Positions 1-9,196 of a stretch of 64,000 bases of DNA are shown here, in pieces (position 1 is the stretch's first letter; every line of letters starts with the position of its first letter). This DNA is from Erythrobacter sp. (GTDB lineage: Bacteria > Pseudomonadota > Alphaproteobacteria > Sphingomonadales > Sphingomonadaceae). Location: positions 186,001 to 250,000 of the forward strand of contig NZ_JASJAP010000001.1 in assembly GCF_030066995.1 (NCBI RefSeq), in the 5' to 3' direction. The notes beneath the pieces are model-generated. The model saw only the letters and a program-made list of their open reading frames with translations, was not told where the DNA came from and searched no databases. The position numbers were made by a program, and so were the translations under genes.

Positions 1-1103
1 GCCATTCGACCTTTGCCGCGGGCGGAAAGGAACGCCGCTCGGTTGCCCTCATGAACGCGTTTGGACAGGGTGCGGAGCATACGATTGTCTCTGGCGACCC
101 CGATGAGCTGGGCGCGCGCGCGCTGCTCGACCAGCGGGTTGTGGCGCGCTTTCCCGACGACTTTCCCAGCCTTTCAGGCCGCCCCACACCTGGACGGCTG
201 GTGACAATCGCTCGCGCGCTCGAAGGTTTCGACCTGATCCTCACCTACAATTGGGGCGCGATGGATGTGGTGATGGCGCACACGATGTTCGCGCAGCCGT
301 TTAATCTAGCTCCTCTGATCCATCACGAGGACGGCTTTAACGAAGACGAGGCCGAGCACCTGAAAGCGAGCCGCAACTGGTACCGCCGCGTTGCCTTGTG
401 GCGCACGGGCGACCTTGTGGTGCCGAGCCGCGCGCTGGAGACCGTCGCGCTCACCAGGTGGAAGCAACCGCGCGAGCGGATCACGTGTCTCCCCAACGGT
501 ATCGATACAGCCGCGTTTGCCCGGAAGCCCGATCCTCAAGCGCTGCGCGTCGTCAAGCGTGAGGGAGAGCGTTGGATCGGCACGATCGCGGGGCTTCGCC
601 CGGTGAAGCAGCTCCCCGTTCTGGTTGAGGCGATGAAGGACTTGCCCGATAACTGGCACCTGATCATTCTTGGCGATGGGCCCGAGCGCGGCCCCATTCG
701 CGAAGCGGCGACGCGGCACGAGGTCGATCACCGCGTCCATACACCCGGCGCCATTGACGATCCGTCCCGGGTGATCGGGTTGTTCGATATCTTCGCGCTT
801 TCCTCGCGCAGCGAACAATTTCCGCTCTGTGTTGTCGAGGCGATGGCGGCGGGCCTGCCCGTTGCCGCGCCAGCGGTGGGCGACATCGCTGCGATGGTTT
901 CGCAGGAGAACAGCGAATACATAACACCTCGCGGTGACACAGGCGCGCTCGCCCGAGCGCTTGAGGAGCTGGCCGGCGATCCCGAGGGGCGCGCCGAGAT
1001 CGGAGCCGCCAATCGGGACAAGGCCCGCGACCGTTACGACGAGGCGCGCATGATCGAACGGTATCGGGCGCTGTATTCAAAGGCGGCCGGGCGCGCGCTT
1101 TGA
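1..1103 (+). CDS. Glycosyltransferase family 4 protein, 5' end outside the window
   Basis: Transfers a sugar from an activated donor to a glycan or lipid acceptor; the substrate cannot be told. The frame is already open at base 3 and reads HSTFAAGGKERRSVALMNAFG, the usual first strand of GT4 enzymes, so the real start lies just upstream and the ATG at 51 is internal. The C-terminal GT-B half shows GTIAGLRPVKQ, LIILGDGPERGPI and the E-x7-E nucleotide-sugar motif in EQFPLCVVEAMAAGLPV. About 366 residues are visible, close to full GT4 length. The next gene on the strand starts 186 bases later, so it probably ends its own unit. The family is clear; the role (capsule, exopolysaccharide or lipopolysaccharide) is not. 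Confidence 0.85.
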   Translation, partial: HSTFAAGGKERRSVALMNAFGQGAEHTIVSGDPDELGARALLDQRVVARFPDDFPSLSGRPTPGRLVTIARALEGFDLILTYNWGAMDVVMAHTMFAQPFNLAPLIHHEDGFNEDEAEHLKASRNWYRRVALWRTGDLVVPSRALETVALTRWKQPRERITCLPNGIDTAAFARKPDPQALRVVKREGERWIGTIAGLRPVKQLPVLVEAMKDLPDNWHLIILGDGPERGPIREAATRHEVDHRVHTPGAIDDPSRVIGLFDIFALSSRSEQFPLCVVEAMAAGLPVAAPAVGDIAAMVSQENSEYITPRGDTGALARALEELAGDPEGRAEIGAANRDKARDRYDEARMIERYRALYSKAAGRAL

Positions 1104-1289
1104 GCCGCGCTCCCATTCGGTGTTTCGCCGGCCTTAAGCGCGTGTTCAACTGCGCCGCGCCATTTGGCCGCGTTGAGGGCCTCCACGCGATCGATTGGCA
1201 CAAGACGCATCGCTGCATTGCGCGCGGCGAGGCCACGCATTAAGGCCGCGCGCAGCATGGCTTGAACACAATGAGGACAAAAGGCTCTC

Positions 1290-2093
1290 GTGGCGCTTAC
1301 TCCAAAGAATTCGAACGCAAACGATCCCGACGCACGCAAACTCTCTGCAGAGGATGAGATTGCAATCCGCGAGATTGACGAGGCGGTCCGTCAGGACGAT
1401 GCGGCGGAATTTGTGCGCCGATATGGCCTTGTCATCGGCTCTGTCCTTGCGGTGGTCCTGGTGGGCCTCGGGGGATACCTTTTCTGGGATTCCCAGGTGG
1501 AAGCCGCGCTGGAAGCGGAATCCGAGCAAGTCGTCTCTGTGATCGATTACGCGCAGGCTGAGGATTTTCCGTCGGTCAAGGAGCGCACAAGACCTTTGCT
1601 CGATTCCGATACGCCGGGCGTGCGTACGTCAGCGCGGCTGCTCCATGCAGCGGCTGCGCTGGAGTTGGGAGAGACGGCGCGCGCGGTCGAACTCTACGCG
1701 CAGATAGCGGCGGATGAGAAGGCGCCTCAGGCGATGCGCGATCTGGCGCGTTTGCGGGAAGTCGCGACCAATTTTGACGATCGCGAGCCTTCCGATATCA
1801 TCGCCAGGCTTGAACCGCTGGCCAAGCCGGGCGGCGCTCTTTTCGGGAGCGCGGCCGAGCTTTCGGCAATGGCTCACCTCGAAGCGGGCAATCGGGAAGA
1901 AGCGGGCGCGCTTTTCGCCGCGATCGCGAAAGATGACACGCTGCCCGCGACCCTGCGCGACCGCGCCCGCCAGATGACAGGCCAGCTTGGTGTGGATGCG
2001 GTTGAAGATGTTGAGGAAGTGCTGGAGGAACAGGGGATCGCTCCACAGGAGCCCGCGGCGGGATCGGCCGCAGGCGTCCCTCCGGCGCAATAG
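1290..2093 (+). CDS. YfgM/CpoB-like TPR membrane protein
   Basis: 267 residues, GTG start preceded by an A/G-rich stretch (AGGACAAAAGG). A charged cytoplasmic N-terminus is followed by one membrane helix near residues 49-70 (YGLVIGSVLAVVLVGLGGYL) and a periplasmic alpha-helical region with TPR-like repeats (ASARLLHAAAALELGE-type helices). In other proteobacteria this family (YfgM) is an ancillary SecYEG subunit that works with periplasmic chaperones. The gene sits six bases ahead of bamB, the neighbour it has in many genomes, which supports the call. The acidic, Ala/Pro-rich tail after residue 240 is low complexity. The function in this organism is inferred from the family and the context. 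Confidence 0.8.
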   Translation: MALTPKNSNANDPDARKLSAEDEIAIREIDEAVRQDDAAEFVRRYGLVIGSVLAVVLVGLGGYLFWDSQVEAALEAESEQVVSVIDYAQAEDFPSVKERTRPLLDSDTPGVRTSARLLHAAAALELGETARAVELYAQIAADEKAPQAMRDLARLREVATNFDDREPSDIIARLEPLAKPGGALFGSAAELSAMAHLEAGNREEAGALFAAIAKDDTLPATLRDRARQMTGQLGVDAVEDVEEVLEEQGIAPQEPAAGSAAGVPPAQ

Positions 2094-2099
2094 GAACAC

Positions 2100-3479
2100 A
2101 TGGACGGAAATCTGAGGATGACGACGACACATAATGGGATGAAGCGAGCCGCTCGCGCGGTTTTGCTGGCGGCGACCTGCGCCGTGGCGGTGACCGGCTG
2201 CGCGGGCAACGGTCTGTTCAAAAGCTCCAAGCGCCTGACGCCGACCGTGGGGGACCGCACGCCGATCCTCTCTCGCATCGAAAGCGGAACGGTGGTCGAT
2301 CCGGCGCTCGCCGGTGTAACGGTCGTTCTGCCTCCGACTGTTGCGAACAAGGAGTGGTCGCAGGTCGGCGGCGCCGCGTCGAAGTCGTACGGGCACTTGC
2401 AGCTCGCTGAACTGCCAACGAAAGCCTGGACAGCCAGAATCGCGGGATCAAGCAACCGGGAGAGGCTTGCAGCCGCCCCGGTGATCGGCAGCGACAAGCT
2501 CTTTGTCGAGGGGACGGATGGCGTCATCCATGCCTTCAACAAGAAAACCGGCGAGGAAGTCTGGCGCCGGGCCGAAGAGGAAATGAGCGACGACATGCGA
2601 CCCAGCGCGTTTGGCGGCGGGGTCAGCTATGACAACGGGATCATATACGCGACGAACGGCGCAGGCGAAGTGAAAGCCAAGAACGCCGCTACGGGAGAGC
2701 GCATCTGGAAGGTCAAACCCGCCGGGCCGCTGCGCGGATCGCCGACGATCGCGTTTGGCCAGGTCTATGTGATGACGCAGGACAACCAGATCATCTCGCT
2801 TGATGCGAGGAACGGGGAGGTGTTGTGGAACAGGGGCGGCTCCTCGGCGCAGTCGGGCGTGTTCGGGGTCGCCGCGCCGGCGGCGGGGCAGGGCACGATT
2901 GTCGCGGGCTATTCGAGCGGCGAACTGGCGGCGTATCGTTATGAGAATGGCCGAGAATTGTGGGCGGACGCGCTGGCGCGGACCAATATCTCCACGCAGG
3001 TGAGTTCGCTCACCGATATCGACGCGGACCCCATTATCGATTCCGGACGCGTCTACGCGCTGGGCCAAGGGGGTCGCATGGCCGCGTATGAGCTTGTCAC
3101 CGGGCAGCGCATCTGGGAGCTGAACCTTGCGGGTATCTCAACCCCAGCGATAGCCGGCGAATGGATTTTCACGCTGACCGACGACGCGCGATTGCTGGCA
3201 ATTGCCCGTTCGACGGGCCGTGTGCGCTGGATCACCCAGCTCAAGCCCTTCCGCAACGAGGAAAAGAAAAAGGGCCCGATCTTCTGGACCGGCCCGGTCC
3301 TCGCTGGCGGCCAGCTTTGGGTCGCAAGCTCGCAGGGTGAGGTTTGGCGCGTCAGCGCGGGCGAGGGATCCGCGCAGCTTTTTGCCGAACTGGACGATCC
3401 GGTCAGTATTGCCCCGATCGTGGCGGAAGGGTTTCTCTACGTGCTTGACGACAGCGGGACCATCCACGCCTGGAATTGA
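2100..3479 (+). CDS. bamB: Outer-membrane assembly lipoprotein BamB
   Basis: BamB is the beta-propeller lipoprotein of the BAM complex that inserts beta-barrel proteins into the outer membrane. The product has a lipoprotein signal ending in a VTGC lipobox (residues about 31-34 from the first ATG), then repeated PQQ-type blades such as GVIHAFNKKTGEEVWR, LDARNGEVLWNRGG and AAYELVTGQRIWELNL. At 459 residues it is somewhat longer than the E. coli protein, mainly at the N-terminus. The ATG at 2100 has an AGGA six bases ahead; ATGs at 2118 and 2139 would give a shorter and more typical signal peptide. It is transcribed with the YfgM-like gene. The GTPase gene der, which often follows, is absent here. 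Confidence 0.93.
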   Translation: MDGNLRMTTTHNGMKRAARAVLLAATCAVAVTGCAGNGLFKSSKRLTPTVGDRTPILSRIESGTVVDPALAGVTVVLPPTVANKEWSQVGGAASKSYGHLQLAELPTKAWTARIAGSSNRERLAAAPVIGSDKLFVEGTDGVIHAFNKKTGEEVWRRAEEEMSDDMRPSAFGGGVSYDNGIIYATNGAGEVKAKNAATGERIWKVKPAGPLRGSPTIAFGQVYVMTQDNQIISLDARNGEVLWNRGGSSAQSGVFGVAAPAAGQGTIVAGYSSGELAAYRYENGRELWADALARTNISTQVSSLTDIDADPIIDSGRVYALGQGGRMAAYELVTGQRIWELNLAGISTPAIAGEWIFTLTDDARLLAIARSTGRVRWITQLKPFRNEEKKKGPIFWTGPVLAGGQLWVASSQGEVWRVSAGEGSAQLFAELDDPVSIAPIVAEGFLYVLDDSGTIHAWN

Positions 3480-3574
3480 CCGGTTAAGGCTGCCCCGCGG
3501 CGGTGTCAGTATTCGGGACAGGGCCTGATATCGTAGGGCCCGTCCAGCTCTTGTGCGCTAAGCGCTCGGGCGAG

Positions 3575-5005
3575 ATGGACCATCGCAACTCCACCGCGCT
3601 GCCCGGCTTGCCCGGCGTGTTACAGATAACGCCGGATGACGCGCCCGCGTGCGCGCCTGAAAGCGACGTCTCCACCGGGGTTGGCCTTGCCGGGCTTCTG
3701 GGATTGGCTGTCTGGGTCCTGTTCTGTCGCACGTATCCCCTGACCGCCGAAGTCCTGGGGCTGCCCGGCCCGCGAGAGCCCTTGTCTGGGCCTCACGCCG
3801 CGCTGATGGCGATGGTCTTCACCGCGGGGCCGATGGCGATCTGGAGCGTGGCGGTCGACCGCGTGCACCTTCGGCTTTCAACCGGCCTCGATTGGAGCCT
3901 CAAACGCCCGCTCGAAGACGTTCTGCCCATTTCGGCCGTCAAGATTGTCGGACTGTGGTCCACTTGGGGCGCGCTGGCGGCGCTGTTTGGCTTGGGCCGC
4001 TGGTACTGGGAGGGCAATTACCTCTTCGCCATGCACACTCTGGGCTACGCGCTCGCAGCCATGGTCGCGCTCAGCGTGCCCTACGCCATCTGGCTTGATC
4101 GCTACATGGTCGAGCCTCGCGATGCCGCGTGGCATTTTGGCGCGCGGCTGCTGGGGCGTGACGGGTGGGAGGCCGAGCCTATCAAGAAGCACTGGCGTGC
4201 CTGGCTCATCAAGGGCTTTTTCGGCGCCTTCATGATCTCCATCCTCCCCGTTGGTTTTGCGATCGTCGTCGAGGCGCAGCCCGCTCAGATCATCGCTAAC
4301 CCGGTCGAGCTCGGCATGCTGCTGGTGACGCTGCTGTTCATGATCGACGTGCAGATCGGAACGGTGGGTTATCTCTTTACCCTGCGTCCGCTCGACGCCC
4401 ATATCCGCTCCGGCAATCCCTTTCTCGCCGGCTGGGTAGCGGCGCTCCTATGCTATCCGCCGTTCGCCTGGGGCGTGTTCGGCGCGGGCGGCGTGCTGAA
4501 TTACGAAGTGAACGGTGCGAAGTGGGATTACTGGCTGATGGGTAGCGATACGATGCTGTGGCTGTGGGCGGCCTGGATTGTTGCGCTCACCGCGCTCTAC
4601 GCGTGGGCGACCTTCATCTTCGGTATCCGCTTTTCCAATCTGACCTATCGCGGCGTCATCACCAACGGCCCCTACCGCTTTACGCGTCACCCCGCTTATC
4701 TGTCGAAGAACCTGTATTGGTGGTGCTTCTCGATGCCGTTTCTGGCGATAGGCGGATCGCCAGCGGACGTTGCGCGCAACTGTTTCTTCCTCCTGTGCGT
4801 CAACGCGATCTATTACTGGCGCGCGCGCACGGAAGAGGCGCATCTGTTGGCCGAGGACGCCAAATATCGCGCCTATCACGCCTGGATGGAAGAGCACGGG
4901 CTGATCACCGCTCCGCTGGCTCGGTTGAAGCGGCGCGTTCTTGGTCGCCGGGTCTCGGCCTTGGGCTTCACGGCGTCCAATCCACACACACAACCCGCCG
5001 AATAA
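3575..5005 (+). CDS. Isoprenylcysteine carboxyl methyltransferase-like integral membrane protein
   Basis: About 476 residues with roughly ten hydrophobic helices. The C-terminal quarter carries the membrane methyltransferase signature, GPYRFTRHPAYLSKNLYWW, followed by EEAHLLAEDAKYRAY, as in the ICMT/PEMT superfamily, where it binds S-adenosylmethionine and methylates a lipid-soluble acceptor at the membrane. The acceptor is unknown; bacteria lack prenylated CAAX proteins, so a lipid or quinone-like acceptor is more likely. The N-terminal 300 residues are an extra multi-pass region I do not recognise. I chose the ATG at 3575; a GTG at 3503 is in frame but encodes a non-conserved-looking leader. 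Confidence 0.75.
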   Translation: MDHRNSTALPGLPGVLQITPDDAPACAPESDVSTGVGLAGLLGLAVWVLFCRTYPLTAEVLGLPGPREPLSGPHAALMAMVFTAGPMAIWSVAVDRVHLRLSTGLDWSLKRPLEDVLPISAVKIVGLWSTWGALAALFGLGRWYWEGNYLFAMHTLGYALAAMVALSVPYAIWLDRYMVEPRDAAWHFGARLLGRDGWEAEPIKKHWRAWLIKGFFGAFMISILPVGFAIVVEAQPAQIIANPVELGMLLVTLLFMIDVQIGTVGYLFTLRPLDAHIRSGNPFLAGWVAALLCYPPFAWGVFGAGGVLNYEVNGAKWDYWLMGSDTMLWLWAAWIVALTALYAWATFIFGIRFSNLTYRGVITNGPYRFTRHPAYLSKNLYWWCFSMPFLAIGGSPADVARNCFFLLCVNAIYYWRARTEEAHLLAEDAKYRAYHAWMEEHGLITAPLARLKRRVLGRRVSALGFTASNPHTQPAE

Positions 5006-5008
5006 GGC

Positions 5009-5311
5009 CTATATCAGCGGCGCGCCGTCGTCGGTCTGGAACTTGAGCACCTCGGTGATCGTCACATCAAGCGCCGCCAAGGCCTTTTGGAAGGCCGCCA
5101 TATGCGGGGTCCGGAAGTGCGCGGCGAGCGCGGCCTCATCGACCCATTTCTCGGTAATTCGCAGGACGTGGGGGTCGAGAACATCAATCGCGTAAGCGTA
5201 GTCGATGCAGCCGTCCTCTTCGCGAGAGGCGGTGATCATCGCTTCGAACGCCTCGCGGCCCGCGTCGATCGCATTAACTCCCAATTTGGCCGTACCGATC
5301 ACCATCAGCAT
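5009..5311 (-). CDS. Putative quinol monooxygenase (ABM domain)
   Basis: A 100-residue antibiotic-biosynthesis-monooxygenase fold protein, the usual length for the YgiN-like family of small dimeric quinol oxidases that need no cofactor. Visible family features are MLMVIGTAKL at the start, REEDGCIDYAYAIDVLDP and the ending EKWVDEAALAAHFRTPHMAAF. The ATG at 5311 follows an excellent ribosome site (AAGGAGAGG). A longer reading of this frame overlaps gshA and is not real. It lies 16 bases after gshA on the same strand, so the two are probably cotranscribed and may both serve redox homeostasis. The physiological substrate is unknown. Confidence 0.8.
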   Translation of the reverse strand: MLMVIGTAKLGVNAIDAGREAFEAMITASREEDGCIDYAYAIDVLDPHVLRITEKWVDEAALAAHFRTPHMAAFQKALAALDVTITEVLKFQTDDGAPLI

Positions 5312-5327
5312 GGTCGCGCTCCTCTCC

Positions 5328-6698
5328 TTAGAACGAGTATCTGTAGACGTGGCTGACGTCTTCGCCCCATTCGCGCTCATAGGCATCGAGAAGACGTTGC
5401 GCGGGAACCTTCCCGGATTTGACGATCTCGTCGAGCGTTTCGAGATAGCCTGTCTCGTTGTCGCCGCTCGCGTTGAGCTGCGCGCGCGCGGCGAGCCCCG
5501 AACGCGCGATTGCGAGGGCTTCCTTGCCGAGCTCTTGCAGCGTCGCACCGCTGGGCGTCTTCGCCGCGAGGCCATATTTGGGCGCGTCGGCGCGCAGCGC
5601 TTCTCGCTCCTCCATCGACCAGCCTCTGACAAGATCCCACGCCGCATCGAGCGCGCTTTGATCGTAGAGCAGTCCCACCCACAAAGCGGGCAAAGCGCAA
5701 ATACGACTCCACGGCCCACCATCCGCGCCGCGCATCTCCAGAAAGCTCTTGAGTCGCACTTCCGGGAAAGCGGTTGAGAGGTGGTCCCACCAGTCGCTGG
5801 GCGTCGGGCGCTCGCCGGGCAGAACCTCCAGCTTAGCGTCCATGAAGTCTCGAAAGGAGAGGCCGGCGGCGTCGATATAGTTCCCGTTACGAAAGACGAA
5901 ATACATCGGCACATCGAGCATGTACTGGGCCCAGCGTTCATAGCCAAAGCCGTCCTCGAAGACGAAGGGCAGCATGCCGGTGCGGTGCGGATCGGTGTCC
6001 GACCAGATATGGCTGCGATAGGAGAGGTATCCGTTGGGCTTGCCTTCCGTGAACGGGGAATTGGCAAACAGCGCGGTCGCCAGCGGCTGAAGCGCAAGGC
6101 CAACGCGGAACTTCTTCACCATGTCGGCTTCGGAGGAATAGTCGAGATTGACCTGGATGGTGCAGGTGCGCAGCATCATGTCGAGCCCCAAACTGCCGAC
6201 CCGCGGCATGTGGTTCATCATGATCTTGTAGCGCCCCTTGGGCATCACCGGCAGCTCTTCGCGGGTTTTGTCGGGCCACATGCCAAGCCCCAGAAAACTG
6301 ACCCCGTACCGCTCGCCGATCTCCTTGACTTGCGCCAGATGACGGCCCGTTTCCGCGCAGGTTTCGTGCAGGTTTGAAAGCGCCGCGCCGGAAAGCTCCA
6401 GCTGACCGGCAGGCTCAAGGCTAACGGTGCCGTCGGGGCCTTTCATCGCGATCACATTGCCGCTTTCGGTGATTGGCTCCCAGCCAAACTCGCTCAAACC
6501 CAAGAGGATATCGCGAATGCCGCCCGGCTCGTCATAGGACGGCGCGCGGCGATCGGAGCGGGTGTAGACGAATTTTTCGTGCTCGGTTCCGATGCGCCAG
6601 TCAGGCTTCGGCTTTTCGCCCTTGATCATCGGAGCGACGAGATCGTCCAGTCCTTCGATAATCGGTTCCGGTTCTCCGGAGGTTTCGCGTGTGCTCAT
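5328..6698 (-). CDS. gshA: Glutamate-cysteine ligase (glutathione synthesis, step 1)
   Basis: Catalyses the ATP-dependent joining of L-glutamate and L-cysteine to gamma-glutamylcysteine in the cytosol. The 456-residue protein belongs to the alphaproteobacterial/plant GCL type: DWRIGTEHEKFVY near residue 35, the EPAGQLELSGAAL nucleotide/metal segment, then MMNHMPRVGSLGLDMMLRTC and FANSPFTEGKPNGYLSYRS. Length and motif order are normal. The ATG at 6698 has AGAGGG seven bases upstream. It heads a two-gene unit with the small monooxygenase. A second, more distant GCS2-superfamily gene is at 22518-23939; this one is the canonical enzyme. Confidence 0.95.
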   Translation of the reverse strand: MSTRETSGEPEPIIEGLDDLVAPMIKGEKPKPDWRIGTEHEKFVYTRSDRRAPSYDEPGGIRDILLGLSEFGWEPITESGNVIAMKGPDGTVSLEPAGQLELSGAALSNLHETCAETGRHLAQVKEIGERYGVSFLGLGMWPDKTREELPVMPKGRYKIMMNHMPRVGSLGLDMMLRTCTIQVNLDYSSEADMVKKFRVGLALQPLATALFANSPFTEGKPNGYLSYRSHIWSDTDPHRTGMLPFVFEDGFGYERWAQYMLDVPMYFVFRNGNYIDAAGLSFRDFMDAKLEVLPGERPTPSDWWDHLSTAFPEVRLKSFLEMRGADGGPWSRICALPALWVGLLYDQSALDAAWDLVRGWSMEEREALRADAPKYGLAAKTPSGATLQELGKEALAIARSGLAARAQLNASGDNETGYLETLDEIVKSGKVPAQRLLDAYEREWGEDVSHVYRYSF

Positions 6699-6782
6699 GA
6701 AAGCCCTCTGTTTCCCGCGTCGCCCTAGGCAAGCGGGAGTGGGGAGGGAAGCCCAAATTGGCTACGGCGCGCTAAAGCCCAG

Positions 6783-7547
6783 CTAATGCCGCTCCCAATC
6801 TCCGCTTGTCGCCATCCACACCGACAGCGCGGCAATGGCGGCGGTTTCGCCTCTGAGAATCCGCGGTCCGAGCGAGATCGCCTGCGCCTGGGGGTGAGCG
6901 CGGATGGCGGCGCGTTCGGCGTCGTCAAAGCCTCCTTCCGGTCCGATGAGCAGCGCCGCCGAACGCGTTCCAGCGAACGCCTCGGCTGCGGGCACCCCTC
7001 CTTCTTCATCGGCAAAGAACAGCGCCCGGTCGTCCGGCCAGTCGCGCAGCAGGGTGTCGAGCTTCGCGGGCGATCCAAGCTCGGGAAGCGCGGTGCGCGC
7101 GCATTGTTCAGCGGCTTCGATGGTCAAAACGCGCGCGCGATCCAGGTTGAGCTTGTCGGCGACGCAGCGGCGGGTGACGACTGGCTGTATGCGCGCCGCG
7201 CCCAGCTCGGTTGCCTTTTCCAGCACAAGGTCAAACCGGTCCTTCTTGAGCAGGGCGGGGCAGAGCCAAAAGTCGGGCACACGCTCACGCGGGCGCAGGC
7301 GTTCGACCACTTGCAGTTCGACCCGGCGCTTGTCCACGCTCGCAGCGCGCGCCGCCCATTCCCCGGTGATGTCGTCGCATACAATCACCGCGTCGCCCGG
7401 CGCGATGCGCATGACCTTGCCGAGATAATGCGCCTGATTGCCCTCGATCCGCACCTCTAGGCCTTGAGCCAGCTCCTGCTCAACGAACAGGCGCGGTGCG
7501 GATTTGGGCGGCCAGGCAGGAGTGCGCGGGACAGGGTCATTAGCCAT
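6783..7547 (-). CDS. rsmE: 16S rRNA (uracil-1498-N3)-methyltransferase RsmE
   Basis: Methylates N3 of U1498 in 16S rRNA, using S-adenosylmethionine. The 254-residue protein has an N-terminal PUA-like domain (NQAHYLGKVMRIAPGDAVIV) and a C-terminal SPOUT fold with the trefoil-knot motifs LLIGPEGGFDDAE and LGPRILRGETAAIAAL that mark RsmE. The ATG at 7547 is preceded by GGGGAAAGGG. It diverges from ubiA across about 96 bases, which must hold both promoters. gshA follows downstream on the same strand after 84 bases, an arrangement that permits but does not prove cotranscription. Confidence 0.94.
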   Translation of the reverse strand: MANDPVPRTPAWPPKSAPRLFVEQELAQGLEVRIEGNQAHYLGKVMRIAPGDAVIVCDDITGEWAARAASVDKRRVELQVVERLRPRERVPDFWLCPALLKKDRFDLVLEKATELGAARIQPVVTRRCVADKLNLDRARVLTIEAAEQCARTALPELGSPAKLDTLLRDWPDDRALFFADEEGGVPAAEAFAGTRSAALLIGPEGGFDDAERAAIRAHPQAQAISLGPRILRGETAAIAALSVWMATSGDWERH

Positions 7548-7643
7548 CCCTTTCCCCTAGTCTTGCGCGGCGCTAGAGAGCAAGGTCATGGCTGCCTGTC
7601 CGTCTCCGACCTTCTTCACGCCCCTGCACAGGGATCCGCTGGC

Positions 7644-8567
7644 GTGAGCGATACGATTGTCCCGGATACCGAGCATCGCTCCCTGATCGAGCGCCTGCCA
7701 CAGCTGCCGCGCGACCTTGCGCAGCTGGCGCGCTTTGATCGCCCGATCGGCTGGTGGCTGTTGTTCTGGCCCTGCGCTTTTGGTGTCTGGCTGTCGGGAG
7801 CCGGCGTGCAGTGGCCGCTGCTCGCGTGGCTCTTGCTAGGAGCCGTGGCGATGCGCGGAGCGGGGTGCGTGTACAACGATATCGTCGATGCCCGGCTTGA
7901 TGCGAGCGTTGCGCGCACCGCGGCCCGCCCGGTCGCGAGCGGTCGGGTTTCCAAGAGGGTCGCCTGGCTCTGGCTGGTCTGCTTGTGCCTGATCGGCTTG
8001 CTCGTGCTCCTGCAATTGCGCTGGGAGGCCCAGCTTGTCGCGTTGTCCAGTCTGGCCCTGGTCGCCGCCTACCCCTTCATGAAACGCATCACATGGTGGC
8101 CGCAGGCCTGGCTTGGCATGGTGTTCAACTGGGGGCTGCTGGTGGGCTGGAGCGAAACCGGCCTTGCCATTCTGGGGCATCAGCACTGGGACGCCATCGC
8201 CGCGCTCTACGCGGGCTGTGTGACCTGGGTGATCGGATACGACACAATCTACGCGTTGCAGGACCGCGAGGATGACGCGCTGGTCGGCATCCGATCCTCC
8301 GCTTTGCGCATGGGCGCGAAGGTTCACGCCGGGATCGCCGCCTTCTACGCGGCCACGATCGCGCTGTGGGCGCTGGGCGTCTGGCTCTACAGGCCCGATC
8401 CGCTGGCCTTGGCAGCATTGCTGCCGGTGGCCACGCACCTGCTTTGGCAGGTTGCCACCCTCGACCCCGAAGACCCCTCGAACCCGCTCGATCGTTTCCG
8501 GTCCAACCGCTGGGCGGGCGCGCTCATGGCGGCGGCGTGTTTCGTCATCGGTAACGCGCATTCCTGA
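7644..8567 (+). CDS. ubiA: 4-hydroxybenzoate polyprenyltransferase UbiA
   Basis: Inner-membrane enzyme that prenylates 4-hydroxybenzoate in ubiquinone synthesis. About 307 residues with eight to nine helices. The first Asp-rich motif is NDIVDARLDASVARTAARP and the second is YDTIYALQDREDDALVG, both complete. The start is taken as the GTG at 7644 (VSDTIVPDTEHRS); the frame is open further upstream but that part overlaps rsmE and does not look conserved. The stop codon shares its last base with the start of the next gene (TGATG), so the SRAP gene is translationally coupled to it. Confidence 0.92.
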   Translation: MSDTIVPDTEHRSLIERLPQLPRDLAQLARFDRPIGWWLLFWPCAFGVWLSGAGVQWPLLAWLLLGAVAMRGAGCVYNDIVDARLDASVARTAARPVASGRVSKRVAWLWLVCLCLIGLLVLLQLRWEAQLVALSSLALVAAYPFMKRITWWPQAWLGMVFNWGLLVGWSETGLAILGHQHWDAIAALYAGCVTWVIGYDTIYALQDREDDALVGIRSSALRMGAKVHAGIAAFYAATIALWALGVWLYRPDPLALAALLPVATHLLWQVATLDPEDPSNPLDRFRSNRWAGALMAAACFVIGNAHS

Positions 8568-9196
8568 TGTGCAATCTCTACCGCATGACCAAGAACAAGG
8601 ATGAGGTCGCCAAATGGTTCGACCTTGTCGACAGCGTTGGCGGCGCCAACTTCGCAGCGGAGGTCTATCCGGGCTATCCGGGGCTGGTCGTGGCCGACGG
8701 GGCGGTAAAATCGATGACCTGGGGCTTTCCGCTGGTGATGAAGGGCAAGAACGGTCAGCCATTGAAACCCAAACCGGTGAACAACGCGCGCACCGACAAG
8801 CTCGACAGTTTCTTCTGGCGCCACTCCTTCGAGCAACGGCGGTGCCTCATCCCCGTCAGCGCCTGGGCCGAAGCGCAAGGCCCAAAGGGCGCCAAGACCC
8901 GCACGTGGCTTTCTGTGCTCGATACCGAGCTGTTCGCGGTTGCCGGCGTGTGGCGCGACAGCGACGAATTCGGGCTGTGCTATTCGATGGTGATGACCGA
9001 CAGCGCGGGGTCCGCTGCGCACGATGTCCACAGCCGCATGCCGGTGCTGCTTTCGCCCGAACAGTATGAAAGCTGGTTGTTCGCCGCCCCCGATGAGGCG
9101 AAGAGCCTGTGCACCGCATGGCCGGGCGCGATTGCGATTGATCGCACCGATCAGCCCTGGACCCGCGGTGTCGCTGTTCAAAAGAACCTGTTTTGA
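8567..9196 (+). CDS. SOS-response-associated peptidase (SRAP/YedK/HMCES family)
   Basis: SRAP proteins form a covalent thiazolidine link to abasic sites in single-stranded DNA and so shield them from breakage. The expected residues are present: Cys2 as the first residue after Met removal (MCNLYRM), the Asn in NNARTDKL, the Glu in PVSAWAEAQG and the His in HSRMPVLL. At 209 residues it matches the bacterial family. Its ATG overlaps the ubiA stop by one base. No LexA-type operator was recognised upstream, so SOS control cannot be argued from this sequence. Confidence 0.92.
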   Translation: MCNLYRMTKNKDEVAKWFDLVDSVGGANFAAEVYPGYPGLVVADGAVKSMTWGFPLVMKGKNGQPLKPKPVNNARTDKLDSFFWRHSFEQRRCLIPVSAWAEAQGPKGAKTRTWLSVLDTELFAVAGVWRDSDEFGLCYSMVMTDSAGSAAHDVHSRMPVLLSPEQYESWLFAAPDEAKSLCTAWPGAIAIDRTDQPWTRGVAVQKNLF

